DNA from: Mytilus edulis
Taxonomy: Eukaryota > Mollusca > Bivalvia > Mytilida > Mytilidae
Length of the DNA: 64,000 nt
Reading direction: 5' to 3'
NCBI RefSeq assembly: GCF_963676685.1
Contig: NC_092356.1
Coordinates: forward strand, 41,813,601 to 41,877,600
The notes beneath the pieces are model-generated. The model ran no database searches, was not told the DNA's origin, and saw only the letters and a program-made list of their open reading frames with translations. The position numbers and the translations under genes were made by a program. Shown piece after piece: positions 25,140 through 37,969 of the stretch (position 1 is the first letter of the stretch; the number at the start of each line of letters is the position of its first letter).

Positions 25140-25440
25140 TGATGTACCCATATTTTGACTATTTTATTTATTGTGTCTGTTTATTTAACGCATCAATGTA
25201 AAAATATCGGAAATTGATGAGACTGTCATCAAAGTGAGAGGGTTAGCGCTATAGAACCAGGTTTAATCCACCATTTTCTACATTTGAAAATGCCTGTACC
25301 AAGTCAGGAATATGACAGTTCTTGTCCATTCGTTTTTGATGCGTTTTGTTATTTGATTTTGCCATGTGATTATGGACTTTCCCAATTGATCTTCCTCTAA
25401 GTTCAGTATTTTTGTGATTTTACTTTTTTGTAGTCTATTT
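25140..25440 (+). repeat. R3 repeat, diverged
   Basis: Matches 33,060-33,360 through phrases such as AATCCACCATTTTCTACAT and AGGAATATGACAGTT. Non-coding. Confidence 0.7.
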
Positions 25441-25575
25441 TATTTTACTAAGTTAACAGACATTTATTTGGTACAAATGCTTTTAATCCTCTATGGAATT
25501 GCTTATGCGTTTGTATAGAAACTGTCGTCGTCAAATTATAAGTAAATTCTTATTTAATAATAAATCATGGTACTA

Positions 25576-26285
25576 ATTAGTTATCAAAGGTATCATGATT
25601 ATAATTTAGTACACTGACGCGCGTTTCGTCTACATAAGACTCATCAGTGAAGCTCATATCAAACAAGTAAGAAGTTGAAGAGCATTGAGGATCCAAATCT
25701 CCAAAAAGTTACCCAAATACGGCTAAGGTAATCTATACCTGGGATAAAAGAAATCCTTAGTTTTTCGAAAAATTTTAAGTTTTGTAAACAGGAAATTTAT
25801 AAAAATGACCACTTTATTGATATTAATGTCACCACCGAAGTATTAACTACTGGGCTGGTGATACCCTCGGGGACGAAACGTCCAACGACAGTGGCATCGA
25901 CTCAGTGGTGTAAATAGTTATCAAAGGTACGAGGATTATAATTTAGTACGGCAGACGCGCGTTTCGTCTACATAAGACTCCTTACTGACGCTCATATCAA
26001 AATATTTATAAAGCCAAACAAGTACAAAGTTGAAGAGCATTGAGAATCAAAAATTCCCAAAAGTTGTGTGTCAAATACGGTTAAGGTAATCTATGCCTGG
26101 GATAAGAAAATCCGTAGTTTTTTTGGAAAAATTCATAGTTATGTAAACAGGAAATTTATAAAAGTGACCACATGATTGATATTCATGTCAACGCTTCGCA
26201 TGTCAACACCGAAGTGTTGACCATTGAGCTGGTGATACCCTCGGGGACAAAACATCCACCAGCAGTGGCATTGACTTAGTGGTGT
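25576..26285 (+). repeat. Two R1 units in head-to-tail tandem
   Basis: Unit 1 is 25,576-25,917 and unit 2 is 25,918-26,285. Each runs from TTATCAAAGGTA to the end motif before AGTGGTGTAA. The join has no spacer, so this is a genuine tandem pair of a unit of 340-370 bases. Unit 2 has a small internal duplication near 26,190 (CATGTCAACGCTTCGCATGT). Confidence 0.8.
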
Positions 26286-27290
26286 AAGCATTGACATTTT
26301 GAACATTTCTAATTCATATCTTTTGTTATTATTTGTGAAAATATGTGCATCAAATATTCACAACATATGTACAAATTTAAGCATTTTTTGGGTAAAAGTA
26401 TTAGTTTCGCAGCTTTTTTTCATAAATAATTTCAGATTCTTTAAAAGAGAAAATATTCAGTGAATGTCATTGTCCTTGTCAATAGCTAGTACAACTTTAA
26501 CAGGTCTACCGAGACAAATATGTTACATGTACATGCATAATTAATGTGGTTTTTTTCAATTTTCACTGTATGTTTAAAACATCAGTTTAATGTGCGATAT
26601 GATAAAAAGCTTTTCGGCTCTAGTCAGCATTATATTTTACTGTATTGAGACAAAAAAAAATAGGTATTAGTTATTTATTTACATATATTAAAAAATATTT
26701 AATGAAAAGGCAGATATTTATATAGGTATATAGGTGAATCATTTACTGGATCGATGAATTTGCTTGGGATAAATAAAATATATTAGCAATTATTCCTTTT
26801 TTTAACGTCACAATATCTTTATTGCATATTTGCTGTAACAATTTACTAAGTTTACAGCTTGTAACTTAGTATCCCTCGTGTTAGTTTACCTAAATTATTC
26901 TAACATTCAGTTATTGACTCTAAAATCGAGATTCATGTTAAATCTTATTAGTGTGTATTTTCCCAACTTATCACATCTGACAACGATGTGTATACCTACG
27001 AAATGTTAAATCGTGTGCACGAAAATTTCATTTGTGTTCTCAACATTTTAAACCTGTGCACGGAATGTTAAATCGTGAACTCGAAATGTTAAATTGTTTG
27101 CTCGAGATATCAAATACTACTTTTCAGTTTTATGTATCCTTGAAAAACAAAATAACTGAACTCCAAGGAAAATTTGAAACGGACAATCTCTAAACAAGTC
27201 CCTTACTTAACGGCAAAATCAAAAACTGAAGCACATCAAACAACACTGGAAGACTAGACACAGAAATTTCCTGTATGTAGCTTACGGAGA
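26286..27290. other. Intergenic, nothing supported
   Basis: AT-rich. About 26,980-27,120 holds degenerate repeats of an AAATCGTGTGC/CTCGAAATGTT-like phrase, related to 1,470-1,520 and 33,350-33,430 in the inverted arms. Confidence 0.45.
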
Positions 27291-27294
27291 CGTC

Positions 27295-27412
27295 ATGATT
27301 TTAAAGATACCTAATCAAGTCATGGTTTTAAAGATACCTAATCATGTCATGGTTTTAAAGATACCTAATTATGTCATGGTTTTAAAGATTCCTAATCATG
27401 TATGGCAACTTT
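27295..27412. repeat. 27-bp minisatellite, four units
   Basis: Four near-identical units around GTCATGGTTTTAAAGATACC with a few substitutions (CAAG/CATG/TATG before GTCATG). Simple local tandem duplication. Confidence 0.8.
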
Positions 27413-27719
27413 AACAGATGAAATAGATTTTGCAAAATGCTTCACCAATTTTAAAGTTAATTTGTTTGAAAAATGTAATAAAAATCTTTTGAAGTCTTTA
27501 AAGTATTAAACTGTTGATAAATCTTTTTGCTTATTTTTTTTTAATATCCTCGTGAAATTAAAATATGTGATCTCATGAAAAGTACAAATTTCAAATCTCC
27601 TTAAGAAAACGGTTTTTATAAAGTGACTTCAAAAGATTGTTACATTTTCGCAACCAATCAACTTTAAAAGTTGCACACGTTTTGCAAAATCTACTTTCCA
27701 TTTTAAAAGTACAAATCTT

Positions 27720-28911
27720 TGGCGTAAATATACACGGACGATTGGCAGCAACAAATTAGTGACAGCGTGTAATTATAATTATAGATAGGCTTGTACATCG
27801 TATGTCAAATTAAAGTTGAGAATGGAAATGGGGAATGTGTCAAAGAGACAACAACCCGACCAACTAAAAAACAACAGCAGCGGGTCACCAACAGGTCTTC
27901 AATGTAGCGAGAAATTCCCGCACCCGGAGGCGTCCTTCAGCTGGCCCCTAAACAAATATATACTAGTCCAGTGATAATGAACGCCATACTAATTTCCAAA
28001 TTGTACACAAGAAAATAAAATTAAAATAATACAAGACTAACAAAGGCCAGAGGCTCCTGATTTGGGACAGGCGCAAAAATGCGGCGGAAATTGCACACAT
28101 TACATCATAGTTAATTACTCAAAGTGAAATTTCAGGTAATACTATTACGTAAATATTATTCACGACAATGGACAGGTAAATACTTTTAATGTAGTTCTGT
28201 GATTAAAACAAATGCAAAACAGATGCAGCATACGATGTTTAAAAGTTTACAAAATACTTAGACATGAGGAACGGCTCTTGATAAAATGTGTTGCGGCTTG
28301 TAATCTGTGTTGTACCTCTATACTCAGACTTAATAAACTTGTCTGGTGGAATAAGCTTTCAAACGGATGTACTTGATATTTTCATATTTCCACTAAACTG
28401 AGACATAATCAAAGATGTAGATCTTATCTAAATTTATTAGCTATAATTCAATACCACCTTTACATTTGGTGTGTGATACGATCTATACAGGTACGCCATA
28501 CTACAACTTTCAAACTTAACATAAAGAAATTGACTAAAAAATATTTTTAAGCAAGTTCATTTTTAAATATTGAACAAAGCTTTATACACACTATTTTTCA
28601 GAGAACGTATTTTTGAGGAATTAGAAACAAAAAGATACAGTGTTATCCCGAATGTTCTGTCTGAAAATGAATGCGAAAAGTATATATCAATTTACAAGGC
28701 ATGATTGGATAGATTTGGAGATGAGAAGCCTTACTGGGATAGATCATTGATGAAACAATATAGGTTGTCACACTGTGAACCCACGTGGAATATATGGCTT
28801 GCCGCGAAACCTGTTTTTGCCTCAATATAGAAAACTGATAAATTATTGACCAGTATGGATGGTAATTCCATTGGTGAACCCCCCGAATTAGGTAAGAACA
28901 AATATTAACCA
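27720..28911 (+). pseudogene. PhyH-like copy 3, broken
   Basis: Upstream homology to copy 2 (27,720-27,800 versus about 34,490-34,560) is interrupted by an R2 repeat (27,812-28,087). A first exon ATGGACAG with donor GTAAAT lies at 28,168-28,175. The second exon runs from about 28,602 (after TTTTTCAG) to the donor GTAAGA at about 28,892. It is alignable codon by codon with copies 1 and 2, but has TGA at 28,702-28,704 and TAG at 28,828-28,830; both replace Trp (TGG) codons of the intact copies. The exon with the HxD...H iron site is absent downstream. It is an older paralogue, not a recent copy. Confidence 0.85.
27812..28087 (+). repeat. R2 repeat inside PhyH copy 3 upstream region
   Basis: Nearly identical to positions about 18-292, including the end GCGCAAAAATGCGGCGG. 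The high identity means that this insertion, or exchange with the copy at the window start, is recent compared with the decay of copy 3. Confidence 0.8.
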
Positions 28912-28919
28912 TGTACTTA

Positions 28920-29460
28920 TTTCAAAATAAGAATTATGATATTTGAATGTTCACTCAATGTAAAGAAGATATAAAAAAGGGTTGTGCGTCACTCATGCAT
29001 TTACTTAATAGGGATTAACTCTACCACATTGTATTATTGAGGCACGTGTATAACAATTCCATATTCGTCCTCATGCCAAGTTTCCCACAAAAAGGTGAGA
29101 GAAAAAAAATAAGAAGTGAATAAAAATCTGAAGGCATAAATAAATTTGGACTCAAAGTTATGAAATAAAACTAATGCAAAATGTAGGCCCTAAGATAGGA
29201 AAAGTTTTTTTAACAGTCTTATGCAAGAAAAGTCCTAGTCACCTTTTTGAAAATGCTTTGTATGAATGTTAATTTGAAAGCAAATTAATAAAACTGGTTT
29301 GTCAATCTTATAACATGAGACTGCTCAATCTTTATTTATTGTTGTATGCTGAAGATACTGATATTTCAGCGAAAATATATATGATAATAAAAAAGAAAAA
29401 TGTTGCTGTGATAGGTATTTATCAAAGCAGGAGAAGAAAAATTCATTAACGTAGAGTATA
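28920..29460. other. Intergenic after PhyH copy 3
   Basis: No third PhyH exon and no other gene is seen; AT-rich. Confidence 0.5.
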
Positions 29461-29465
29461 TGTGA

Positions 29466-30110
29466 TGATTAAATTAAAAATGGAAATGGCGGATGTGTCA
29501 CAGATACAGCCACCAGATTAAAGAGCAGGAAACCGTCCAAGTACACCAATGGTCTTCAACACAGCAAGAAAATCCCACACCTGGATCTGGCCTTCAACTG
29601 GCCCTTATACGGAAATGTTTACTAGTTCAGTGAAAATGAACGTCAAACTTACCTCCGAAACACATAAATGAACCAAAAAAAAATATACAAGACTACAAAA
29701 TTCAAAAAACGCCCGACTTGCGACCAGCACAAAAATGCAGCGGGGTTTCACATGTTTTGTTAGATTTCAACATTCCCCTATGCCTCTACATGTATGACAC
29801 TCTATTCAATGTAGAAAAACTAAGACAAAATATTAGTAGTAGTTACTGGCATATTAGGCTCGTACCTCAATTCAACTGATTGAAAGGATATGTCTTCAAC
29901 ATATGGAAGTTAGGAACATTCCCTACAGTTATGGGTTTAGTTTTATACCACCATAAAATATATATGAGAAGAAAATAACCCGTATCATGCCAACAACTGG
30001 TTTTAAAATAAATGGGTTTATTTCTGATGCAAAGATCCTTTGAGGTAATTCATATCAATTTCAAAATATGCCATCTTTGATTTAATGATCTGACTTAGTA
30101 TTAATACATA
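29466..30110 (+). repeat. R2 repeat, long diverged copy
   Basis: Follows positions 20-720 of the window from end to end with many substitutions and small indels, e.g. AACCCGTATCATGCCAACAA versus AACCCGTGTCATGCCAACAA. Shows that the full R2 unit is at least about 650 bases. Confidence 0.7.
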
Positions 30111-31540
30111 TATCATGGCGCAAATGTTAAATTATAAAGCTATTTTCAAATTTTATAGAATGTGGGAAATTGTCATAATGATCTAAAACATTTTAATTTT
30201 TTTTCGCAGTATCGTTCCATTTTATGTCGATATTGTCAATAAAGCAGAGCCAAGACAAGGGTTTTTATGGCAAAATCGAATGGATGCGATCTTCTAGATC
30301 CCCAATAAAAATGTTGATTTGTTCATAATAATTCCTATTCGAGACTTGATTTCGAGAATAAATCCATGTATCGCAGATAGAAAGCAACAAGTATCATATA
30401 AGTAGCACTAAAACAATAAAAAAATCATTTCTTGAAAATTCCTTTCTTTAAATAGTCTCATCCGAAATTGCTAACATTCAAAGTATCAGAATACAGACAA
30501 TAGCTGACCTGAAAAATGCTTGAGTACACAACTAATTTACTGTCAAGTTGACTTGATATTATGTCATTTTGTTCCATTCTATTTAAAAAAAAATGGGATA
30601 GGTTGTTTGCCTCATTTCCTTTAAAAAATTGTGATAGGTTGTTTGCCTCATTTCCTTAAAAAAATTGTGATAGGTTGTTTGCCTCATTTCCTTAAATGTG
30701 TGGTTATTATTTAACAATCTTTATTTAATTGATGGTGATTTTTTTGGTTTTCTTAGACCGAGCATAAACAAATGACGTTCTTAAATTGTGGAAAATAATT
30801 AGTTATATCAATGTTGAAGAAACAGATCAAAGTTTGATTTGAATAGAATGTTTTCTAAAGACGCTATATATCAAGGTTGTTCTGTTGTTGGGTTCGTGTT
30901 TTATAGCACTGCACGAGGAAGGTTGAGCGCACACAAATATGCGTAAACGCTCACAAACTATGTGCCTGTATTGGTTGCTATCTGCAATTTATTTTTCTTT
31001 ATTTATAGTCTTTGGCTGTCACTCTTGAACAGTGTCGTTTTAACTACCATTCGATAGATTGTATGATATGGGTTTTCCACATTGTTGGTAACACGTTATT
31101 ATTCATATCTTTGTTCTTTGGTATTAGGCATGTTGGTACTATATAGACAGGAATAACAAAAACACCACTACAAAGTTTTCATTTCGTTACCGCCTAGTTT
31201 TTCGAGAACTTGTTAATGTTTTAAGATATGTAATGTGTATTGACACTCGGTATGTGATCGACCAAATCACATACCAATATCGTGTTCACGAAAATATACA
31301 ATCAGACCGGGTTTTATATTTATTACGAAGTAACCTGAGTAATCAACTCTTTATATTTTGCTGCTCCACGCTGGCAACACCAACCTTTGATTTATTCAAG
31401 TAATACTTACCAAGTGACGATTTTGTTTTTAAGTTATTAACTTTAGGCACTCGTTCAATGTTGAGTTTATTTTATCTTCCTTTTAATGTCTTTTTTCTAT
31501 CTTCATAATATAAGCTGACAGTTATCACATTTAATCAGTT
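30111..31540. other. Intergenic with a 37-bp minisatellite
   Basis: At about 30,594-30,700 a unit of 37-38 bases containing GATAGGTTGTTTGCCTCATT is repeated three times. Elsewhere AT-rich, with no gene seen. Confidence 0.55.
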
Positions 31541-31559
31541 TCAATGTTTAACACTATCC

Positions 31560-31905
31560 CAGGTTAGGGGGAGGGTTGGGATCCCGCTTACATGTTTAAC
31601 CCCGCCACATTATTTATGTATGTGCCTGTCCCAAGTCAGCAGCCTGTAATTCAGTGGTTGTCGTTTGTTTGTGTGTTACATATTTGTTTTTCGTTCATTT
31701 TTTTACATAAATAAGGCCGTTAGTTTTCTCGTTTAAATTGTTTTGCATTGTCTTATCGGGGACTTTTATAGCTGACTATGCGGTATGGGCTTTGTTTTGT
31801 GTTGAAGGCCGTACGATGACCTATAGTTGTTAATGTCTGTGTCATTTTGGTCTTTTGTGGATAGTTGTCTCATTGGCAATCATACCACATTTTCTTTTTT
31901 ATATT
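31560..31905 (-). repeat. R4 repeat, reverse orientation
   Basis: Reverse complement of 11,647-11,960 with high similarity over the whole unit (CCCCGCCACATT at its start, AATCATACCACATTTTCTTT at its end). The two copies give the family limits. Confidence 0.75.
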
Positions 31906-32677
31906 AACCTTCTTTTTATGATTACATTTAAAAGAGTCCTCTTTTTTTTCTAGTCAATTAAAATATTCACAATTTGATTATTTTTAGAAGAACCCAAGCT
32001 GTTGTAGAGAACTATGTTGACTGTTTTAAGATATGAGTTAATGAAAATATGATAATTAATCATGGTACCAATCAATAACATATTTATTCGTTCTAATCCA
32101 CACTATTCTATTCTCGTGAAAACATTTATATCCAATACTCAGCAAATATTTTTTTTTTTAAAGTATTATTTCAAGCTAATCATGTTCAGTGCATGCAGTT
32201 CAATGGCTTTTATGGTAATTATCTAGTACAATGTAAACAGGTATCTCGTATACTCTATGTTTGCATATATATGCATAATTATGACATAATGTATTCATTG
32301 TCATTGTTTGTTTAAATCTTCAGTATATGCGAAGTGCTGTATCCTCAAAATATTTTCTGTTGTAGTCGCAAATGTTTTCTATCATATTGAAAGACGATTT
32401 AGTTATAAGTTATATGACCAGGTCACATAATTTAAGAAAGTACTTGAATGACTTGGTTTCATAAAATCATTAAAAAGATTGCAAAATTTTTTTTTTTATA
32501 TATTTATATTTATACAAAAGGTATATGTTTCAGGTGATAGGTGAATGTTTTATATACAAGTTATATGTTTTATATGATAGGTTAAAGTAAAAGAACAAAA
32601 ATACCGAACTGAAAAACTGAAATTCCCTTTTCAATTGGCAAAATCAAATGTATAAACACAACACACGAATGACAAAT
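31906..32677. other. Intergenic, nothing supported
   Basis: AT-rich sequence between the R4 repeat and the start of PhyH duplication copy 2. Confidence 0.45.
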
Positions 32678-32934
32678 AGTATGCTTAAAACATTAAATAG
32701 CATGCTAGAAATATTCATTAATTTTCTTTGTAAAACATCACCAGAGTCTGAGCAGAAAGTTGACGAAACAGGGGTATGTCAAAAAAACGTCTCGTCTTTT
32801 TTCCTTTAAAAAGTTCATCAGAAGATATCAAGACCTTGTTGATATATATTCAACGTGACGTGGCTCTGTATTTATAAATCCCGTCATTGTGTTATTGTGC
32901 TATGGTAATACAAGATTATTGTATTCTTTATTCT

Positions 32935-34180
32935 TGTCTTTCATTTTTGTTAATGTGCATTATCTTCATTAAATGGTCTATATGCCTTTTTGAGTTTCCT
33001 TGTTACATATGTGTTTGTTCATTGTGATTTAGAATAGAACATAATGTTGACTGCTATACTCCAATTTTTGACATTTTTACCAATTGTTTCTGTTTGTTTT
33101 GTTCACACATCGTTGTCATTATAATTGAATTTCAAGCGACTGTCATACAAGTGAGTGTTTTTTTAGCTAGCTATAAAACATGTTTAATCCACCATTTTCT
33201 ACGTAGGAAATACCTGCACTTATTCAGGAATATGACAGTTGTTATCCTTTCGTTTGATGTGTTTGAGATTCTGATTTTGCCATTTGATTAGTGAACTTCC
33301 GTTTTGAATTTTCCTCTGAGTTCTGATTATTGTGATTTAACTTTTTGCTCGAAATGAGCGATCATGAGCTCGAAGTATTCCAGCGTGTGCTCCAAATATT
33401 TAATCGTGTGTCAAAATACTAATTGTGTGCTTAATTTTCATCTAAAATTGAAGTTTGTATGAAGTATTTGTTATAGGAAATATGTAAGTCTAAAAGTGCT
33501 GTTAGGCTAATTACTAAAAAAATGAAAACACCACGTTAATTAATTGTATGCGTTCGAAGCGCTTTTTTCCCTGTATAAGGAACACTGAAACCGAATATTT
33601 GAAAGCCGATGGTTTTAGGAACCGACGTTGGAATAGCTGTAGGACAAAAATACATTAAAAAAAGTTAAATCCTACTAAGGTCAACTTTGCCTGAGGGAGT
33701 TGAAACCTTAGTTTCTTTATAATTTCAAAATTTATAAACGGACAATTTTAAAACTTTTTTTTTTTATAAATCATGTCAGTACCGAAGATACTGATATGGG
33801 GATAACTTCGGGGAATGATAGTCCACCAGCAGAGTATCGAACTTGTGTTGGGAAATAAAACACGTTACAAATTGCATGCGTCCGAAACCATTTTATCGAT
33901 TTACCTTCATCTGGATTGCTCGATAACTTTTTCCCGTTACATTCGATTTTCAGATTCAACTTTTATGTGAAATAAACCTTAACTTATAGACAAACATTAT
34001 GAATGACAACGTGAATTTTGTTCAAAGGGACTTGAAAGAATAATCAAAACCATTATTAGTTTAAATAAACTCATCATAGATACAAATATGATTAAAATTG
34101 TGTACACTTGACGTACGTTTCGTTTACAAAAGTGTTATCAGTGGCTCGAATATAAAAAGGTAATTGTAGACAAAAAGTCA
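32935..34180 (+). repeat. Left inverted arm flanking PhyH copy 2
   Basis: About 1.25 kb whose reverse complement appears at 37,970-39,235. Matching phrases in order: ATTCTTGTCTTTCATTTTTG at the outer end, the R3 repeat, GATCATGAGCTCGAA, CCGATGGTTTTAGGAACCGA, TTCATCTGGATTGCTCGATA and GTAATTGTAGACAAAAAGT at the inner end. Confidence 0.8.
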
Positions 34181-34650
34181 AAAAAGCAGAAAATGATGCA
34201 ATTAGTTTACTTTTATAGCTAGCTAAAACTCTTCCATGGATGACAGTCGCTTGAAATTCTAACATATTGACAACAATGTGTGAGCAAAATATATAGACAT
34301 TATACGTCAAAAGTTGCGTTCCATCGGTCAAAATAGTATGCAAAAGACGAAATCAAGACTTAGTTATAAACAATATGACATCGACTAAATAAAATTATCC
34401 ATCTTTCGTTTAGACCTGTTTCTAGAATATTGTAAATTTAAGGACGTTAACGATTAAAGCTTAATCAAACGAGTATCATTAAACATAGATTGACAGCAAC
34501 AAACTAGTGCCGTAAAGTGATGTGACAGCTTGTGAATATAATCGGATTTATTTTTGTAAACATTATGAGTATATTGTAAGCATCACTTTATAGTAATCGA
34601 CTTAAAGTGAGATTTTAGTAGTTAAGGTCACGTTGATTTCATCCAAAATA

Positions 34651-37363
34651 ATGGATAGGTGTGTATGTGCATTAAAATACTTTTAATGTTGTTTTTATAT
34701 GTTAAAAAGATTGTAGTTGTACCTAAAATACACAAACTTTTTGGTTTGTAATTTGTGAGGTTGAAGAAGTATTATTTTGTGGAAGGAAGATTTGGAATTT
34801 GCACAATTTGATTGACAAAGGTCACATTGATTTCATCTGCAACAATGGACAGGTGTGTATATGCATTGACATACTTTTAATGGTTTTTAAAGGTTATACA
34901 GATTTATGTGTATACCTTAAATATACAAACGTCAAGATGATGTAGAGGCATTTTGTTAAAAGAAGGCTTTATATCCCTTTGTCCAGGATTTTACTACTGG
35001 ACTGTCGAAGTCAAAGACGGACCATATATATACCCTTGTCAACTCATGGGTAAATTTGTACAATTTATTTAATTTTTTCCATATTGTTCTACACACTAAT
35101 GAGATTCCCCATCTTTTTAAAATAATTTTAAAGTTATGATAGCGAATAAATATCCTCGGAAGACTTGTTACTTTAGACTTTCCAGAACCTAGAAAAAAAT
35201 GTAAAAGTAGCAAAATATCGATATATATATAAGTACTCACAGTCACTGAAAGATAGTTCAAAACCAATTTCAATTGATATCTACAATATACCATTTTTCG
35301 AAGATTAGAATATCAATCAGTATATATCGTACGGGTAATTTCAAGGATAAAAAGAAGTTTAAATGGATTGTGCCTCAATGTCGTTACTCTTTAAACAAAA
35401 TCAACATACAGTTACATGTGATTATCCGTTTGTGATAAGTACTATACAGATACAACACAACTTCCAAACCAAGCTTTAAACCACGTGTCTTATTTTTATG
35501 GGAGATCTTTAAGCATTGAACAAAACTGTACACTCATTATTTTCAGAGCACGGGTAGTAAGAGAATTAGAAACAAAAGGATACAGTGTCATCCCGAATGT
35601 TTTGACCGACAAAGAATGCGAAAAGTATATATCAGTTTACAAGGCTTGGGTTGAAAGATTTGGAGATGAGAGGCCTTACTGGGATAGATCATTGATGCAA
35701 CAATATAGATTGTCACACTGTGAACCCACGTGGAATGTCAGACTTGCAACGAAACCTGTATTTGCTTCCATATGGAAAACTGATAAATTGTTGACCAGTA
35801 TGGACGGTATTGCAATTGGTGAACCTCCTGAATTAGGTATGAACAATAAACTGATTATAGAATAAGAGAAATGAATTTTGACTCAATAAAAAGAATAAAT
35901 AAGTTCAGAAGTTTTATGCAAAAATCATGTGCATGTATTTAAAATTTTAACGCATTCTCATTCTCAATCGATGTGACCAAAATATGAAAATATGAGTGAA
36001 TTAGAATCTGGAAACAGGACAAATTATTACGCAATGCAATGACAAAATTCAGCATTTTTTAATACCGAAGATACAACAATTGATACATGTAGATTTTGTA
36101 AAATTACTTATCAAAGACTAAAGTACAAACAAATAAGGAACCTTTTTTTTATTATTCAGAAATTTTTATAGTGGGTAGAAGATTTTAGGTGAAAGAGAAG
36201 AAGGGTCAACAGATTGAATCTATCACTTGAAACCAAACGGTACATTTAGTAGGAACACATTGGCCCACATAAAAAATTTATAAAGTCATTTAAAAATTTT
36301 GTTATTTATGTTCCCATGCAAAGAGAACATCCGTTCGAGGACATGGTTCTTGGATTTATCATAAGAGGGATCGGGACTGTATTCATATATCATGCAAAGC
36401 CATCAAATTTCCTACCCACAATGCGTCTGAAATCCAGACGGAACTAGGGATAACCATATTTCCCAACACATAAAGAAGTAAGTATACAGCAGATTTTAAA
36501 ACAGTGCAACACTTAGGAAATACGACGTCTAAAAGAATAGAAACGATTTTGTCGTATTTCTTTTAGGTTTCGATCGGAAGTAAAGAAAACTTCTAATATA
36601 TATGAATAATATCCATCAATTGAACCAGTAATGCTTCTCGTTTGTAGGAAACACTGATTTTGGTGATCCTAAATCCAATTGGTTTCACATGGACCAGGGT
36701 AGCTGGAGAGAAGGTCTCCATGTGTACCAAGGAGCTGTTTACTTGGAAGAAACAACAGAAACTGACTATTGCTTTCGAGTTCTTGAAAATTCCATACAGT
36801 TTCATAAAGAGTTCTATGAAAGTTTTCCAAAGGCTGTTATAGAAGCTGCAGGTGAAGACTTCTATCGTCTGACAAAGGAGCATTTTGATTGGTATTTATC
36901 TAAAGGTTGTAAAATTAAGAAAGTTCCAGTTCCAAAAGGCGGTATTGTTTTGTGGGATTCCAGAACGATCCATGACAACAAAGCGCCTATCGTTGGCAGA
37001 CCAAATTCAGACAGATGGCGATTCGTTGTTTTTGTTTGCATGGCACCTGCAGTCTGGGCAACGGAACGGGATATTGAAATGAAAAAGAAAGCTTATAACG
37101 AAATGGTTGCTACTGCCCATTGGCCATCACAAGGAGTTTGGACTTTCCCGAAAACTTCAGAAAGAGAGGCTACTAAAAATTTTGCACACTTGGAAATAAT
37201 TGAAGAACTCCCTGAAGTAGCTAAAACGAAAGAAGTTTTACAAATGGTTGGAATTGAAAAATATGACTTTGACGATGGACAACCAAATGATCCAGGTTGG
37301 AATCCAAAATGGTCAGTAGACCCAAATACGCAAAAAATTAGAAGCAGTGTATATTTTGCTTGA
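34651..37363 (+). CDS. PhyH-like Fe(II)/2-oxoglutarate dioxygenase, copy 2
   Basis: Exons 34,651-34,658 (alternative 34,845-34,852), 35,547-35,836 and 36,648-37,363; 1014 bases and 337 residues, same intron phases as copy 1. The iron ligands His113, Asp115 and His208 and the candidate 2-oxoglutarate-binding Arg222/Arg224 are all kept. By eye there are about 11 amino-acid differences from copy 1: in exon 2 Glu/Arg5, Lys/Ile, Ile/Val, Lys/Arg, Ser/Thr and Arg/Gly100; in exon 3 Asn/Lys108, Phe/Val, Lys/Asn, Leu/Gln and Lys/Arg. Mature-enzyme features are intact in both, so both could be active. The gene sits in the 3.8-kb spacer between two 1.25-kb inverted arms. Substrate unknown; the enzyme class usually needs Fe(II), oxygen and 2-oxoglutarate. 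Confidence 0.87.
34845..34852 (+). other. Alternative first coding exon of PhyH copy 2
   Basis: ATGGACAG with donor GTGTGT, 194 bases after the equivalent ATGGATAG at 34,651. The pair is conserved between copies 1 and 2, so the tandem first-exon duplication predates the block duplication. Confidence 0.6.
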
Positions 37364-37969
37364 AATGAAAATAAGGACGTTTTTTCAACTTATAAATATA
37401 TAGCAGAATATTAAACAGCATAGAAACATTAATGTCAGCTGACTTCATTTATCCAGGTGTGTGCTGTAAACTTATCGTTATTAAATATGAATCGAGTTTC
37501 ATGTTGAAAATAGACAATGATTCGCCTCTTTGATTAAAATGGTTGCTACATTGGTATATAACGATTAGAGCCGGAAGCAGTACTGGTGTCATTCCTACCT
37601 TAACCACCTATAAGACCTTAACACGTTCCGTTTTTACAATTTCATTTCTCTATCGTTATATACAAATGATAAATATATTCTGCTGCATTTCTTAGAGTGT
37701 AGATAGCTAACAATTTAAAAATATGCAATTTTGCTGATGAGAAATACTAATTTTGTATTCCAATTATTGATTAACAACAGATAATATAGCACTGATTTTA
37801 CAAGTTATATGCCACTCTAATTCTTGTATGTAAAAAGATTCTATTTTCATCTTAGAACATATGATGATCCATCAAAAATCCTTTTGAGGAATAATTTGCC
37901 GAAATTTTGCCATTTGTGAAGGAACTATCTGTTTTGAATTTTCCTTGCGGTTCGGTACTTTTTTTTTGT

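Larger units (their letters stand above)
32678..37904 (+). repeat. Segmental duplication, copy 2 (PhyH block)
   Basis: Homologous to 802-10,232 but lacks the 3.2-kb and 552-bp TTAA insertions and the foldback insertion. Similarity stops at 37,904, where a reversed arm sequence begins. Exon 3 and the introns are almost identical to copy 1, indicating a young duplication or later gene conversion. Confidence 0.85.
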
